Assembly: GCA_046290815.1 (NCBI GenBank) | Contig: JBKBUF010000002.1 | Span: 62,001-126,000 of the forward strand | Source: JBKBUF01 sp046290815 | Lineage (GTDB): Bacteria > Bacteroidota > Bacteroidia > Cytophagales > Cytophagaceae | Direction of reading: 5' to 3' | DNA: 64,000 nt | Shown here: positions 53,293 through 62,603 of the stretch, piece by piece | Position numbering within the stretch: position 1 is the first letter of the stretch | Layout of the letters: each line of letters starts with the position of its first letter | The notes under the pieces: model-generated | What the model was told of the DNA's origin: nothing | Databases searched by the model: none | Seen by the model: only the letters and a program-made list of their open reading frames with translations | Program-made: the position numbers and the translations under genes

Positions 53293-56200
53293 ATGACCAC
53301 CAGAATCATTGCCTGCGTCCTGATACTAACCCTTGCATTTCCCCTTATTGGTTTTGCACAGAAAGGGTTATTGCCTGTGAAGCAGAATTACAAATGGGGT
53401 TATGCTGACATATCCGGGAAGCTTGTAATAAATCCTGTGTATGACCGTGTGGGTGAGTTTAATATTTGCCATTATGCATCTTTCAGATTAAATAATTCTG
53501 AAGGCTTGCTTGACACTGCAGGAACAATAGTTATTCCGGCTACATACCGCAAACTTGTGGTATTAGACAGCTCATGTGTGAAAGTAATGAAGGATAGTTT
53601 ATGGGCTCTGAGGAAAATACAAAGTCAGGAGGTCACGCCATTTATTTTTAATGATATTGAAAAGTATTATTCATTCTACAAAGTATTCAGAAATAACAAA
53701 TGTGGCATCACCAATAGCAATGGTAAAGTATTAGTACAAGCTAAATATGATTCAGTACAGTATAACCCATTTGGATTTTTTATAATTTATCAGAACAAGA
53801 ATGCCGGTGTGGCAGACAGCAATGGTCAGTTGATTTCCCGCTGCAGATTTTCAAAAGTCTATTGTGTAACGGAGGATTTGTTAATAATGAAAGACAGTTC
53901 CGGGTGGTCAGGACTAAACAGATCAGGAACTGTTTTATTCAGAAATATAAAATCCGAAGGATTACCTGTTCAGGTCGGACAATTTATTGAGTTTAATGAA
54001 AAAAAGACTAAAACAGTTTACTCTGTAAGTGCCAATAAAATCATATCTGAAGGCAGATATCAGGAATTGGTTTATGACAGTTCGGGCTACATATTTCCGG
54101 TTCTAAACAGAAAGTTGGGAATTATGAGTAATGAAGGAAATGTATTAAAAGAACCAATGTTTTTTAGAGTCAAATATGATACAGAAGTTGGATTATTCAG
54201 AGTATGTAAAGATGGAAAATGGGGAATGGTAAATAATCAGGGTACTACAATTGTTGTTCCGCTATATGATTTTATCGGCAAGTTTAATAATTCCGTTGCA
54301 TTAATAAGTAACGAAGAAAAATGGGGTATTATTAACAAGTCGGGTAAAGTGATACATCCCTGCAATGCTCAGAAAATAATCATTACTAAAGAAAAGGCAG
54401 AAGTTTATAATGATCTGGAAAGAATAGTTTATCAGTTTGACCAGAAGGGTAATGTCACTGATAAAATGGAGTTTAAAAAAATAAAAACTTTGTTGGTTAA
54501 CTCAAGGGAACAGCAAATTTCTGACACCAGTAACAGACTCTTTAAAACGGAGGCCGGCAATCTTAACCTTGCTCAGGAAACAGGATGGTATCAACGAGGA
54601 GGAAAATGGGGATTAAAAGATGAAAACGGAAATATAAAAATACCCCCGATGATCAATGAGGTTGTTGTTTATCCGGAATACAACCTGACCCTTGTCACTA
54701 TGTTCTCCAGAAGTAAAACCGGAATGATCCCTTTTTACGGTTTAGTAGATAATTATACAAGAAAGTTCATTTACAGGCCTGCATGCCTCAACCTTGCCAT
54801 TGATGATTTTCGCAATGCCAATGTAGCCAGGATTAAGCTTCCTAAGGGACCGGCACTGCTAAGCAGAGAAGGAAAAGTAATCAACCAATATGTAGACAGG
54901 GGCAATGGTAAAAATAAACCTATGTTATTCGGAGCAATTGGCGATTTTTCTGAGGGAAAAGCCAGAATCAATATCGGAGGCAGCAATGAAAATAATCAAT
55001 TCAGGTCAGTAAAAGGTGGATTGTGGGGATATATTGATAGGGATGGTAATTTCATTATAGAACCTAAATATGTTTCTGCAGGCGACTTCAGAAAAGACAG
55101 GGCGATAGTATCCACAACACGAGGGTATGGACTTATCAATACAAAAGATGAATTTATTATTAAAGACAGATTCTCTAATATCATATACATTTCAGGTACA
55201 AGAGATAGCTTATTGTACACGATTACCAATTCAGCAAAGAGTGGCATCATGAATAAAGACGCCAGAATTATTATAGATCCGGTCTTTGAGGATATCGGAA
55301 ACTTCTCAGAAGGTTTAGCAAAAGCAAAAAACAAAGGCCGATGGGGATTTATTGATAGCTCAGGAGAACCAGTTGTGGATTTTGCATACTTCGACGCAAA
55401 AGACTTTCATGAGGGACTGGCAGCGGTTAAAAAAGGAAACAAATATGGTTATGTAAATAAATCCGGCCAGTTGGTTATTCTACCTGAATTCGATTTTGCA
55501 GGCGATTTTCATAATGGACTTGCACCTGTTAAAGTTAAAGGAAAGTTTGGATATATAGATGCCAATGGAAATTTGAAAATTCCATTTAAATATAATAAAG
55601 CCGGAGAGTTCCATGGTAATTATGCTTTGGCAAAAACAAAAAGGAAATATGGAATAATTACTTCCGAAGGCAGATGGAAATTTCATCCCTCATTCAGAAA
55701 AGTTATATATCTCGATAAAAATTATATTCTTATAAAGAAAAAGCATTATGGACTTATTAATCCTGAAGGAAAATTAATATTGCAGTGTAAATATAAAAAA
55801 ATAGAATCTTTCTCTGAATCCCTGGCATGTGTTACTAAAAAGGACGGCAAAACCGGATATGTAGATTCGACGGGTAAATTTGTAGTACCAGCCATTTATA
55901 AAAGTGGCACCTCTTTCGCTGAAGGAAAGGCAGTAGTATTGTCAGAGGGTAAGTATGGGTATATAAATTCAAGAGGGCAATTTATAATTCCTCCTACTTT
56001 TAAAAAAGCCTCTTCATTTAAAGAAGGATTTGCTTATGTCTCTTTAGAAGAAAAAAACGGTTTTATTGATAGTACAGGGCAACTCGTCATATCATTACCC
56101 TATTTTCAGACATTTAATTTTTCAGAAGGAATTGCAGCAATTAAAACAAAGAAAAATTACTATTTTATTAATACTGCAGGCAGAAGATTGTATAATGCTT

Positions 56201-56517
56201 ATTATAAAGAAGCAGGAGATTTCATTAACGGATTTGCAAAAGTAAAGTCATCCGATTATTATGGAATAATGGATTCAGAAGGGCAAATGATAATTAATTA
56301 TAAATATGATTATATCGGACCCTATTACAGTGACTACGCAAAAATTAAGAAAAATAATTTTTGTGGCATCTACGATAGAGACGGAAAAGAAATAGTAGCA
56401 CCGGATTTCGAAGTAATTACTTATATACGCACCTTGAAGATTTTTCGAGTGGAGAAAGGCGATAGAGTTGGTTATGTAGATTTAAAAGGAAAGGTTATTT
56501 GGGAAGCTTTAAGGTAG
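53293..56517 (+). CDS. WG-repeat protein, about 23 repeats
   Basis: 1074 residues. A signal peptide ('MTTRIIACVLILTLAFPLIG') is followed by about 23 WG/KWG beta-repeats of 35-50 residues over nearly the whole length. Each has the form K(W/Y)GYID..G(K/Q)..IPP.YD, for example 'KWGYADISGKLVINPVYD', 'RWGFIDSSGEPVVDFAYF', 'KYGYVNKSGQLVILPEFD' and 'KYGYINSRGQFIIPPTFK'. WG repeats form repeated beta-sheet units of mostly unknown function, often in exported proteins. The N- and C-terminal repeats are more diverged than the central ones. No sorting domain for type IX secretion is present, so it should stay in the periplasm or at the outer membrane. Confidence 0.92.
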   Translation: MTTRIIACVLILTLAFPLIGFAQKGLLPVKQNYKWGYADISGKLVINPVYDRVGEFNICHYASFRLNNSEGLLDTAGTIVIPATYRKLVVLDSSCVKVMKDSLWALRKIQSQEVTPFIFNDIEKYYSFYKVFRNNKCGITNSNGKVLVQAKYDSVQYNPFGFFIIYQNKNAGVADSNGQLISRCRFSKVYCVTEDLLIMKDSSGWSGLNRSGTVLFRNIKSEGLPVQVGQFIEFNEKKTKTVYSVSANKIISEGRYQELVYDSSGYIFPVLNRKLGIMSNEGNVLKEPMFFRVKYDTEVGLFRVCKDGKWGMVNNQGTTIVVPLYDFIGKFNNSVALISNEEKWGIINKSGKVIHPCNAQKIIITKEKAEVYNDLERIVYQFDQKGNVTDKMEFKKIKTLLVNSREQQISDTSNRLFKTEAGNLNLAQETGWYQRGGKWGLKDENGNIKIPPMINEVVVYPEYNLTLVTMFSRSKTGMIPFYGLVDNYTRKFIYRPACLNLAIDDFRNANVARIKLPKGPALLSREGKVINQYVDRGNGKNKPMLFGAIGDFSEGKARINIGGSNENNQFRSVKGGLWGYIDRDGNFIIEPKYVSAGDFRKDRAIVSTTRGYGLINTKDEFIIKDRFSNIIYISGTRDSLLYTITNSAKSGIMNKDARIIIDPVFEDIGNFSEGLAKAKNKGRWGFIDSSGEPVVDFAYFDAKDFHEGLAAVKKGNKYGYVNKSGQLVILPEFDFAGDFHNGLAPVKVKGKFGYIDANGNLKIPFKYNKAGEFHGNYALAKTKRKYGIITSEGRWKFHPSFRKVIYLDKNYILIKKKHYGLINPEGKLILQCKYKKIESFSESLACVTKKDGKTGYVDSTGKFVVPAIYKSGTSFAEGKAVVLSEGKYGYINSRGQFIIPPTFKKASSFKEGFAYVSLEEKNGFIDSTGQLVISLPYFQTFNFSEGIAAIKTKKNYYFINTAGRRLYNAYYKEAGDFINGFAKVKSSDYYGIMDSEGQMIINYKYDYIGPYYSDYAKIKKNNFCGIYDRDGKEIVAPDFEVITYIRTLKIFRVEKGDRVGYVDLKGKVIWEALR

Positions 56518-56535
56518 CAGGCAGTATTTCCAGTA

Positions 56536-56630
56536 GGCAATAGGCAGTAGGAAGTATTCATTAAATTAAATTTATTTATTAAATACCTTACTGCCTTTAG
56601 GGTACTGCTTTGTGCCTACTGCCAATTGCC
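56536..56630. repeat. Inverted repeat between convergent genes
   Basis: GGCAATAGGCAGTAGG (56536-56551) pairs with CCTACTGCCAATTGCC (56615-56630) at 15 of 16 positions. Alternative pairings with the GGCAGT-like copies inside the loop are possible. It separates the WG gene from the leftward gene at 56616 and overlaps the 3' end of the latter. Confidence 0.5.
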
Positions 56631-57002
56631 TATTATATAAAGTAATCCAAAAGTCCATACCCATTCACCCGGTGCCGGTGTAGTAAAGTGATAAACCGGA
56701 GCTATTAGCGCAAAATTTTTATATTCCAGCCTTGGTGACAAACCCAGTTTTGGTTCTGTGCGGGTGGTACTCATAAAAAGTGACGGGAATGCTCCCAGGC
56801 CTATAGCCCAATCTTCCTTAATAATTAATCTGGTAGCAACCCCTCCAATATTAATGGCCAATATATTTTTGTTTCCTGTAATACCTATACTACCTTCCGC
56901 TCTTATAAGTGACTTGTTGTTCACCCCGTTTTTATTTTGAGGAAGTGCAGTTGATGGCAAATATAAAACCAGGATAAAAAGAACAAATAACTTATTGATC
57001 AT
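56616..57002 (-). CDS. Small exported beta-rich hypothetical protein
   Basis: 128 residues with a signal peptide ('MINKLFVLFILVLYLPSTAL'). The rest alternates polar and hydrophobic residues ('AEGSIGITGNKNILAINIGG', 'NFALIAPVYHFTTPAPGEWV') like a few strands of an outer-membrane barrel. It is too short to be a full barrel, so it could be a fragment or a small lipid-binding protein. No family recognised. It follows the LiaF-like gene at 57042 by 39 bp and may share its transcript. Confidence 0.6.
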   Translation of the reverse strand: MINKLFVLFILVLYLPSTALPQNKNGVNNKSLIRAEGSIGITGNKNILAINIGGVATRLIIKEDWAIGLGAFPSLFMSTTRTEPKLGLSPRLEYKNFALIAPVYHFTTPAPGEWVWTFGLLYIIGNWQ

Positions 57003-57041
57003 AAGTTCAGAACCATAATTTACCGGAAAAGTTATTGTCAG

Positions 57042-57572
57042 CTATTTCCGAATAATCTCAGCTTGCCCAAATACGACATTCAGTTCTATTTCAGTGCAAG
57101 CTACAGTTTCAGGAGAAGTATTGTATTGTCTTTCTCCGAAACTGATAATTGTTTTATCAGGAAAGTTGATTGCACCAAAGGCAGAGGAACTTTTAATGCA
57201 TACAGGTACGGTATCACTTACTAAAACATCAGCTTGCCCGAAAATTACATTAATCTTTTTCTTACCGACTATTTCCACGTTCACAGAGGAACCTGTCAAA
57301 TCTATATGGCCTTTCCCAAATAAAACATTATATTCCTGTTTACTCAATTCTCCTTCAACCTTTCCTTCACCAAAGACTATAGATTCTTTAGATTTTGAAT
57401 TATCGGAAATACCAATTAGCAGTTTTACTCCTAAATAAATTAGTAAAAGTGCAAAGCCAATTCGGAATACAGGGATGTTTATATCAAAGACAACTTTGAT
57501 AATAATGGAAAGCCCAATAAAAACAAGCAGGATACCCCAGAAAATACCGGATGTAAACATTTCCATTTTCAT
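57042..57572 (-). CDS. LiaF/DUF5668-like membrane protein
   Basis: 176 residues. Two TM segments at about 10-50 ('GIFWGILLVFIGLSIIIKVV', 'FRIGFALLLIYLGVKLLIG') are followed by a beta-rich domain with repeated 'VxFGxxxV' strands ('NVLFGKGHIDLTG', 'NVIFGQADVLVSD', 'ELNVVFGQAEII') that form a beta-helix-like fold. This is the arrangement of LiaF-type proteins, which sense or restrain cell-envelope stress signalling in Gram-positives. The role in Bacteroidota is unclear. Its start overlaps the stop of the small gene at 57569 by 3 bases (ATGA arrangement). Confidence 0.75.
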   Translation of the reverse strand: MKMEMFTSGIFWGILLVFIGLSIIIKVVFDINIPVFRIGFALLLIYLGVKLLIGISDNSKSKESIVFGEGKVEGELSKQEYNVLFGKGHIDLTGSSVNVEIVGKKKINVIFGQADVLVSDTVPVCIKSSSAFGAINFPDKTIISFGERQYNTSPETVACTEIELNVVFGQAEIIRK

Positions 57573-57751
57573 TTGTTTTTCTTTTCTTTCCTGACACCTT
57601 TAAATTTGGTTTTGTCAGCTTTTACATCCATAAATTCTCCCGTCTCGGTATCTCTTTTGATATACCTGTTATTATGACCATTAAAAGTCTGCGATCTTTT
57701 TTTTACCTGACCATTCCTGTGGCCATCGCCGTAAGGTTTATTTGTTGCCAT
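57569..57751 (-). CDS. Small conserved basic protein (60 residues)
   Basis: 60 residues: starts 'MATNKPYGDGHRNGQVKKRS', contains 'KRDTETGEFMDVK' and ends 'FKGVRKEKKNK'. This short basic protein with the GDGHR and KRDTETG motifs matches a small family that I recall as widespread in bacteria and uncharacterised. Its stop overlaps the start of the LiaF-like gene (ATGA), so the two are translationally coupled. Confidence 0.75.
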   Translation of the reverse strand: MATNKPYGDGHRNGQVKKRSQTFNGHNNRYIKRDTETGEFMDVKADKTKFKGVRKEKKNK

Positions 57752-57942
57752 ATTATTTTTGTTTCATATACTGCAAGGAAGCTGTATTGTTATAATAAAA
57801 GAATGCGAACAGGCAATAAAAGTTCTGATAATTATCAATTGAGATTTGGAAAAAAGAGACTCTCCCTTTCTCGATAAATTGTTTACAGTATTGTAATATG
57901 TAAATAAAAAAAACCACTATATTTAATGTAAAAAAATATTAA

Positions 57943-59889
57943 ATGGAGTATATTTTAAGATTGCTTCCTTTTGAATTTCTTAAATTAATCCCCTCAATTT
58001 TAGTTTATTCATTCTTATTGGTTATCACTGATCCTGTGTATGGAACAAATTATTATATCAGTTCAGCAGGGAATGATGGTAATGATGGCACTACCATTTC
58101 CACGCCATGGAAAACTATCAATAAGTTAAACTCCATGAACTTATCATTAAAACCCGGCGATGTTGTACATTTTCGAAGAGGTGATATTTTCATAGGACAA
58201 ATTAATCTTCCGGTTTCCGGTACCAGCTCTGCAAATATAACTATCACTTCTTATGGCACAGGACATAAACCTGTTATTAAGGGAAGCATACCTGTTAACG
58301 GATGGACACAACATTCAGGCAATATCTGGAAAGCAGCAGTAAACAGACCAGGCAAACAGGTTTTTCTGGATGGAAAAAGATTGCCGGAAGGTCGCCATCC
58401 TAATACAGGCTATTTCAGAACTGACGCAACGGGGACTCAAACATCATTTAAGGACCGGGAGGCACAAAAGAATACTAATTTTTATACAGGTAGCAAGGTA
58501 GTGTTGCATAATACGGATTATCACTGGGTGATTAAAACAGTGTCTGAAAGTACTTCATCCGGAGGTATTACATTAGAGTCGCCAATGAAAGCTATTATTG
58601 AAAAAGATGCAGGGTATTTTTTTATTAGTAAACTTGAATTCCTTGATAGTAATAACGAATGGTTTTTTGACCAGAATACCGGTGTTTTATACTATTATTC
58701 TTCTGTAAACCCCTTGTCAAAGAATATTCAAATTTCAGTTTTCGACTATGGAATTAAAGGGGAATGGAACAGAAACAATATTACAATTACTGAACTATCA
58801 TTTTTTGATCAGGCTATGGATGCAATCTGGTTAAGAGGATCAGGCTGTAAAAACAACAGAATCGAAAACTGTGATTTTGTACATCAGCGAAGAAACGGAT
58901 TATCCTTAATGGGCCCGGATATTATTGTCAGACAAAATACATTCTACAAAATCGGAGGTATTGCTTTAGAGGCTTCAGAAACAGTAAATCTGTTAACAGA
59001 GGGAAATAGTTTCAAAAGTATTGGTATTTATCCAGGAGTCAGCGATGGTGGTGTTGGCGATTTACAAGCAATAAGAATTTGGAATTCGACCAATGTACAG
59101 ATCATCAAAAATTTTATAGACAGTACAGGTTACGGTGGTATTACTGCTAACTCTACCGGAGGCTTTATTAAAAACAATATTGCTGACCATACTCTACTGA
59201 TCACCTCTGATGGCGGAGGTTTATATTGCTGGGGCAGCAATGCTAATAATATCAATTTTGAAGCTAATATTATTGAAAATGTTGTAGGAAATGTTACCGC
59301 AAGACCAAGAGGTACAGATATAATCAAAGCAGGAATCTATCTTGATAATGGTGTTTATGGCTGTAAAGTAATAAACAACACTTTGGTTTCTTCCGGAATT
59401 TATATCAATGCCGGAACTTATGACAATAGTTTTATTGGTAATAATATATACAATAGCAATTATGGAATAAGGTACTCTGACTGGTACTCGGGCGCTTCTG
59501 TTTATAACATGGTGACTAAACGAAATGCTTTTTACACCAATACCAGTGGAGGAGTTCCGGTAATTATAGAATCAGATGATAATAATTATAATGTAACCGT
59601 GGATGCCGATAGCAATTATTATTGCAACCCATTTGGTCAAACTGTGGCAGAGCATAAGTGGTCGAATCCCGTAATATTTAATTTGGAAGAATTCAAAGCT
59701 TTAAAAAATCAAGACAAAAATACAAAAGCAAGTTATTACCAATGGAGATATCCTGAAGATTATTCATTCATACTTATCAACAAGACAGGTGACGAGGTGA
59801 GGTATCAATCTCCTACACAAGTGAATGATCTTGATGACTTGCCTCTAAGTCAACTGGTATTAAATCCGTACTCTTCAAAATACTTATAG
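57943..59889 (+). CDS. Secreted right-handed parallel beta-helix protein, frameshifted at its C-terminus
   Basis: 648 residues before the stop at 59887. An N-terminal hydrophobic signal is followed by 'TNYYISSAGNDGNDGTTIST' and 'PWKTINKLNSMNLSLKPGDV', the standard opening of secreted right-handed beta-helix proteins. Helix coils follow, with 'NNRIENCDFVHQRRNGLSL', 'NNIADHTLLITSDGGGLYCW' and 'NFEANIIENVVGN'. These proteins usually bind or cleave polysaccharides. The frame ends at 'LNPYSSKYL' just before a type IX sorting domain that is present in another frame (59881-60161). Adding one base to the A-run at 59877-59880 restores a 739-residue protein ('NPYSSKILIGRNNFN'). As read, the product lacks its sorting signal. 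Confidence 0.85.
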   Translation: MEYILRLLPFEFLKLIPSILVYSFLLVITDPVYGTNYYISSAGNDGNDGTTISTPWKTINKLNSMNLSLKPGDVVHFRRGDIFIGQINLPVSGTSSANITITSYGTGHKPVIKGSIPVNGWTQHSGNIWKAAVNRPGKQVFLDGKRLPEGRHPNTGYFRTDATGTQTSFKDREAQKNTNFYTGSKVVLHNTDYHWVIKTVSESTSSGGITLESPMKAIIEKDAGYFFISKLEFLDSNNEWFFDQNTGVLYYYSSVNPLSKNIQISVFDYGIKGEWNRNNITITELSFFDQAMDAIWLRGSGCKNNRIENCDFVHQRRNGLSLMGPDIIVRQNTFYKIGGIALEASETVNLLTEGNSFKSIGIYPGVSDGGVGDLQAIRIWNSTNVQIIKNFIDSTGYGGITANSTGGFIKNNIADHTLLITSDGGGLYCWGSNANNINFEANIIENVVGNVTARPRGTDIIKAGIYLDNGVYGCKVINNTLVSSGIYINAGTYDNSFIGNNIYNSNYGIRYSDWYSGASVYNMVTKRNAFYTNTSGGVPVIIESDDNNYNVTVDADSNYYCNPFGQTVAEHKWSNPVIFNLEEFKALKNQDKNTKASYYQWRYPEDYSFILINKTGDEVRYQSPTQVNDLDDLPLSQLVLNPYSSKYL

Positions 59890-60161
59890 GAAGAAACAAT
59901 TTTAATTCTGTTGTTCTTTCCTCTAAAATAAATGATAGTGCTTTTGAAATATTTCCTAATCCCTGCCAAAATCATTTCATGATTAAAACCAGCGAACATA
60001 TTGATGCTGTAACTATTATGGACACGAAAGGCAATATTATTTCTGAGCAACAAGGTCCAAATAATAATCATATCCATATTCCCGAACTCCAGGCAGGAGT
60101 ATACATTCTTCTTGTCAAACTGAATGGCAATGTTTATTTTGAAAAGTTGGTGAAACATTAA
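59881..60161 (+). pseudogene. Out-of-frame type A type IX sorting domain of the beta-helix gene
   Basis: In the second of the two frames the sequence continues 'ILIGRNNFNSVVLSS' and then 'FEIFPNPCQNHFMIKTSEHI', 'VTIMDTKGNIISEQQ', 'PELQAGVYILLVKLNG' and ends 'FEKLVKH'. This is a complete type A sorting domain with no start codon and no gene of its own. It is the natural C-terminus of the preceding protein, displaced by a one-base deletion. Confidence 0.85.
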
Positions 60162-60208
60162 ATCTGCGGAATGTTTCTATATCTGTAGGGGAACGTATAA
60201 TCTAATTT

Positions 60209-61387
60209 TTACAACTCCTCTTTACCCGGTTTTTCTCCTTTGTCTAATTTCTTGTCCTCTTTTATAACAGGTATGGATTCTTTAAAAATAAAACCATTTG
60301 CAGCTGCATGTTGTGAGGCCTCCACTGTATCATCGACAACTATCATATCTACATTATGAATTTTAAGATCATGCGCAATAACCATCGCTTTTTTCTCCTT
60401 TTCTGCATGCTGCACATCTCTAATATAAATGGCCAGGATTCTACCGGGAAAATTTTTTACCACTTCCTTATAAATTACAGGATCCTCCTGCCCGCTGTCG
60501 CCAATAAGGATAAAATTCAGCTGAGGATAAGTTTCAAGTATCTGTGTTATTTCTTTAAACTTATGTCCCATGTGACCTTTTGGTACGGTCCCATCATTTT
60601 GAATCCCAAAGTCTCGAAGCAGTAAAGGTCCTGCCGGTATATCATTAATGTCCATGAAATCGCGTAAGAGGTCATAAAGATTCCATGGACTGCTGGAAAC
60701 ATAAAAAAACGGGTTGTTTCGTTTCCCGTTTCTCCCTAAAAGTAAAGCCTTATAAAATTCTGATACACCGGCAAAAGGAAGTCTGGTATGTGCATTGTGT
60801 AAAAAGGTGTTGCGTGACATGGAAAGCAGATTTGTCGCTGAAGTTTTAACAATGGTATCATCAATATCTGATATTATACCATACTCTGCATCCGAAGGGG
60901 GAATTAATACTTCTGCTTCGGCTGTTATTCCGTGAGTAAAACCATATGGGGCCTTGATAATCTCTACCGGAATCTTATGCCACATATCCTTCAGATCAAT
61001 TATATTGGTACCCTTAATGGTAATCTGAAAATATCCTTCCTCATCCGTTTTAGCAAAATATTCTTTCTGATCCAACACCAGTTTTAATTCTACATCCCTC
61101 ACCTCGTCCGTTTCAAATCGCTTATACATATTCAGTACATTCTGGAATACAGTATGATCTTTTCCGGACCGGACAATATTTTTATTTTCTAAAACTCTCC
61201 CTTTTACATATACCCGGTTTGTTTTCCCATAGCTGCGATAAGTAACAATGTGCAATGGTTTACTGCTGCCGAATTTCAGTTTTAAAGAAAATTTCAATTC
61301 ATCAACCTTTTGTTCGATTTGAGAGGCTATTTTGGTAAAGATGGTTCTGAGCATAAATATAACCTTGTTATTCAAACCGGTAATCAA
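60209..61387 (-). CDS. App1-like (DUF2183) phosphatidate phosphatase-domain protein
   Basis: 392 residues from 61387, or 381 from an ATG at 61354. A beta-sandwich-like N-terminal part ('RVYVKGRVLENKNIVRSGKD') is followed by the HAD catalytic motif 'SDIDDTIVKTSATNLL' (DxDxT near 172-176), 'FFYVSSSPWNLYDLLRDF' and 'FILIGDSGQEDPVIYKEV'. This is the APP1/DUF2183 group; yeast App1 is a phosphatidate phosphatase. Bacterial members are little studied. No signal peptide or TM segment, so probably cytoplasmic or membrane-associated. It begins 3 bp after the membrane-protein gene at 61391, so the two form an operon and may act together on lipids. Confidence 0.85.
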   Translation of the reverse strand: MITGLNNKVIFMLRTIFTKIASQIEQKVDELKFSLKLKFGSSKPLHIVTYRSYGKTNRVYVKGRVLENKNIVRSGKDHTVFQNVLNMYKRFETDEVRDVELKLVLDQKEYFAKTDEEGYFQITIKGTNIIDLKDMWHKIPVEIIKAPYGFTHGITAEAEVLIPPSDAEYGIISDIDDTIVKTSATNLLSMSRNTFLHNAHTRLPFAGVSEFYKALLLGRNGKRNNPFFYVSSSPWNLYDLLRDFMDINDIPAGPLLLRDFGIQNDGTVPKGHMGHKFKEITQILETYPQLNFILIGDSGQEDPVIYKEVVKNFPGRILAIYIRDVQHAEKEKKAMVIAHDLKIHNVDMIVVDDTVEASQHAAANGFIFKESIPVIKEDKKLDKGEKPGKEEL

Positions 61388-61390
61388 CCA

Positions 61391-62200
61391 TTATTTTTTT
61401 CCTCTGATTGCCATATTGATATTGATCAAAGCAGCCAGAAAGAATAACAACAATCCTGTTGCAGTAAGCTTATGGGCTACATAATTTAACTCCGCAGAGG
61501 GAAAATTACTTTGAATAAAAGTTACTTTTGAAGCGGGTATAAGATTGGATGTCAGCTTTACTTTATTCATCAGTTGAGAGTAAATCTGAATTCTTCCGCT
61601 GTCCTTCTCTATTTTAGCAGTGATGACTGCTTGTTTCCATCCTTCGGCATAATCGTCTTCATCTTTATCCAGAAAAAACCAGCTTGTATTTCCTTCATCC
61701 CCTACATAGGTAGTGAATGCGGCATAAGCATAAATGCTATCGCCTTGCTTGTATTTAGCATCTACCACCGGAACGATGCCTCTTGCACCGTTATCTCCTC
61801 CACTCTCGCTTGCACCGTATGAGTCAATGTGCATTGCCTCCTGCAAAGTAATTGCGGCTGATAATTCTACTAAATCAAATTGGCGAGCCTGATTAAGATC
61901 CTGTAGTTTGACAGGCTTCTCTTTTTTGGAAAGGTTCTGATAGTTTGTGTAGGATTTAAAAGGAGAAGGATTGATAAGCCAGCAGATAACAATAGTTAAA
62001 AACAGAAAAAAGTAAATAGGAAAATGAAAGCTGTATCCGAGTTTGTTTTTCAGACTAATGTTCAAAATAAATGCCATTATAAAAAATCCTCCAATCCCCC
62101 AGAAATAATGAAAGTTTATTTGGCTTAGTTTCGCCCAGGTTACAATAAGTATACTTAGTAAAACAGGCATAAATAAGCCTTTGATGACACGGAGGAGCAT
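61391..62200 (-). CDS. Hypothetical membrane protein with extracytoplasmic domain
   Basis: 269 residues. Three N-terminal TM segments (about 8-25, 32-48, 60-78) are followed by an extracytoplasmic beta-rich part ('VDAKYKQGDSIYAYAAFTTY', 'GRIQIYSQLMNKVKLTSNLI') and one TM near the C-terminus ('KLTATGLLLFFLAALININM'). No family recognised. It is the first gene of the pair with the App1-like phosphatase. Confidence 0.65.
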   Translation of the reverse strand: MLLRVIKGLFMPVLLSILIVTWAKLSQINFHYFWGIGGFFIMAFILNISLKNKLGYSFHFPIYFFLFLTIVICWLINPSPFKSYTNYQNLSKKEKPVKLQDLNQARQFDLVELSAAITLQEAMHIDSYGASESGGDNGARGIVPVVDAKYKQGDSIYAYAAFTTYVGDEGNTSWFFLDKDEDDYAEGWKQAVITAKIEKDSGRIQIYSQLMNKVKLTSNLIPASKVTFIQSNFPSAELNYVAHKLTATGLLLFFLAALININMAIRGKK

Positions 62201-62246
62201 GTTAGTAATTATTGACTAATGACTATTGACTTTAAATTCTGCATTG

Positions 62247-62603
62247 TTACCTCCCATACGAATCATAATAATCCATATAGTAATCTTCGTAGTTATACAA
62301 AAGATCAATGTTTTGTGCTTCTATGTCTGTCAACTGCTCTCTGATGTCAACACTCATAGGAATGTACCAGTCCTTACTCTCGAATATTCTTCTGATCTTT
62401 AAATTGCTGAAGCTGTAACCATGACGTGCATAAATCTCGTTTCTTATCATTTCTATTTCTTCTGGCAGTAAATTTTCCACATCAGGAACTTCCAGGTACC
62501 TGGTGGAGGCATTGGTGAAATCTCCAACCGTCGAATCATAGATAAACTCTCGTTTATTAAGCTTATACTCTTGGCTGCTGTAGTACTTTTGTAAGGCTTC
62601 CAT
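62247..62603 (-). pseudogene. 3' part of the YARHG lipoprotein, out of frame
   Basis: 118 residues in this frame with no signal or promoter of their own. The YARHG domain is clear: 'LLPEEIEMIRNEIYARHGYS' followed by 'FESKDWYIPMS'. Upstream in this frame 'EYKLNKREFIYDSTVGDFTN' is the usual lead-in to the domain. It belongs to the lipoprotein at 62453-63079 and is displaced by a missing base near 62568-62573. Confidence 0.8.
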
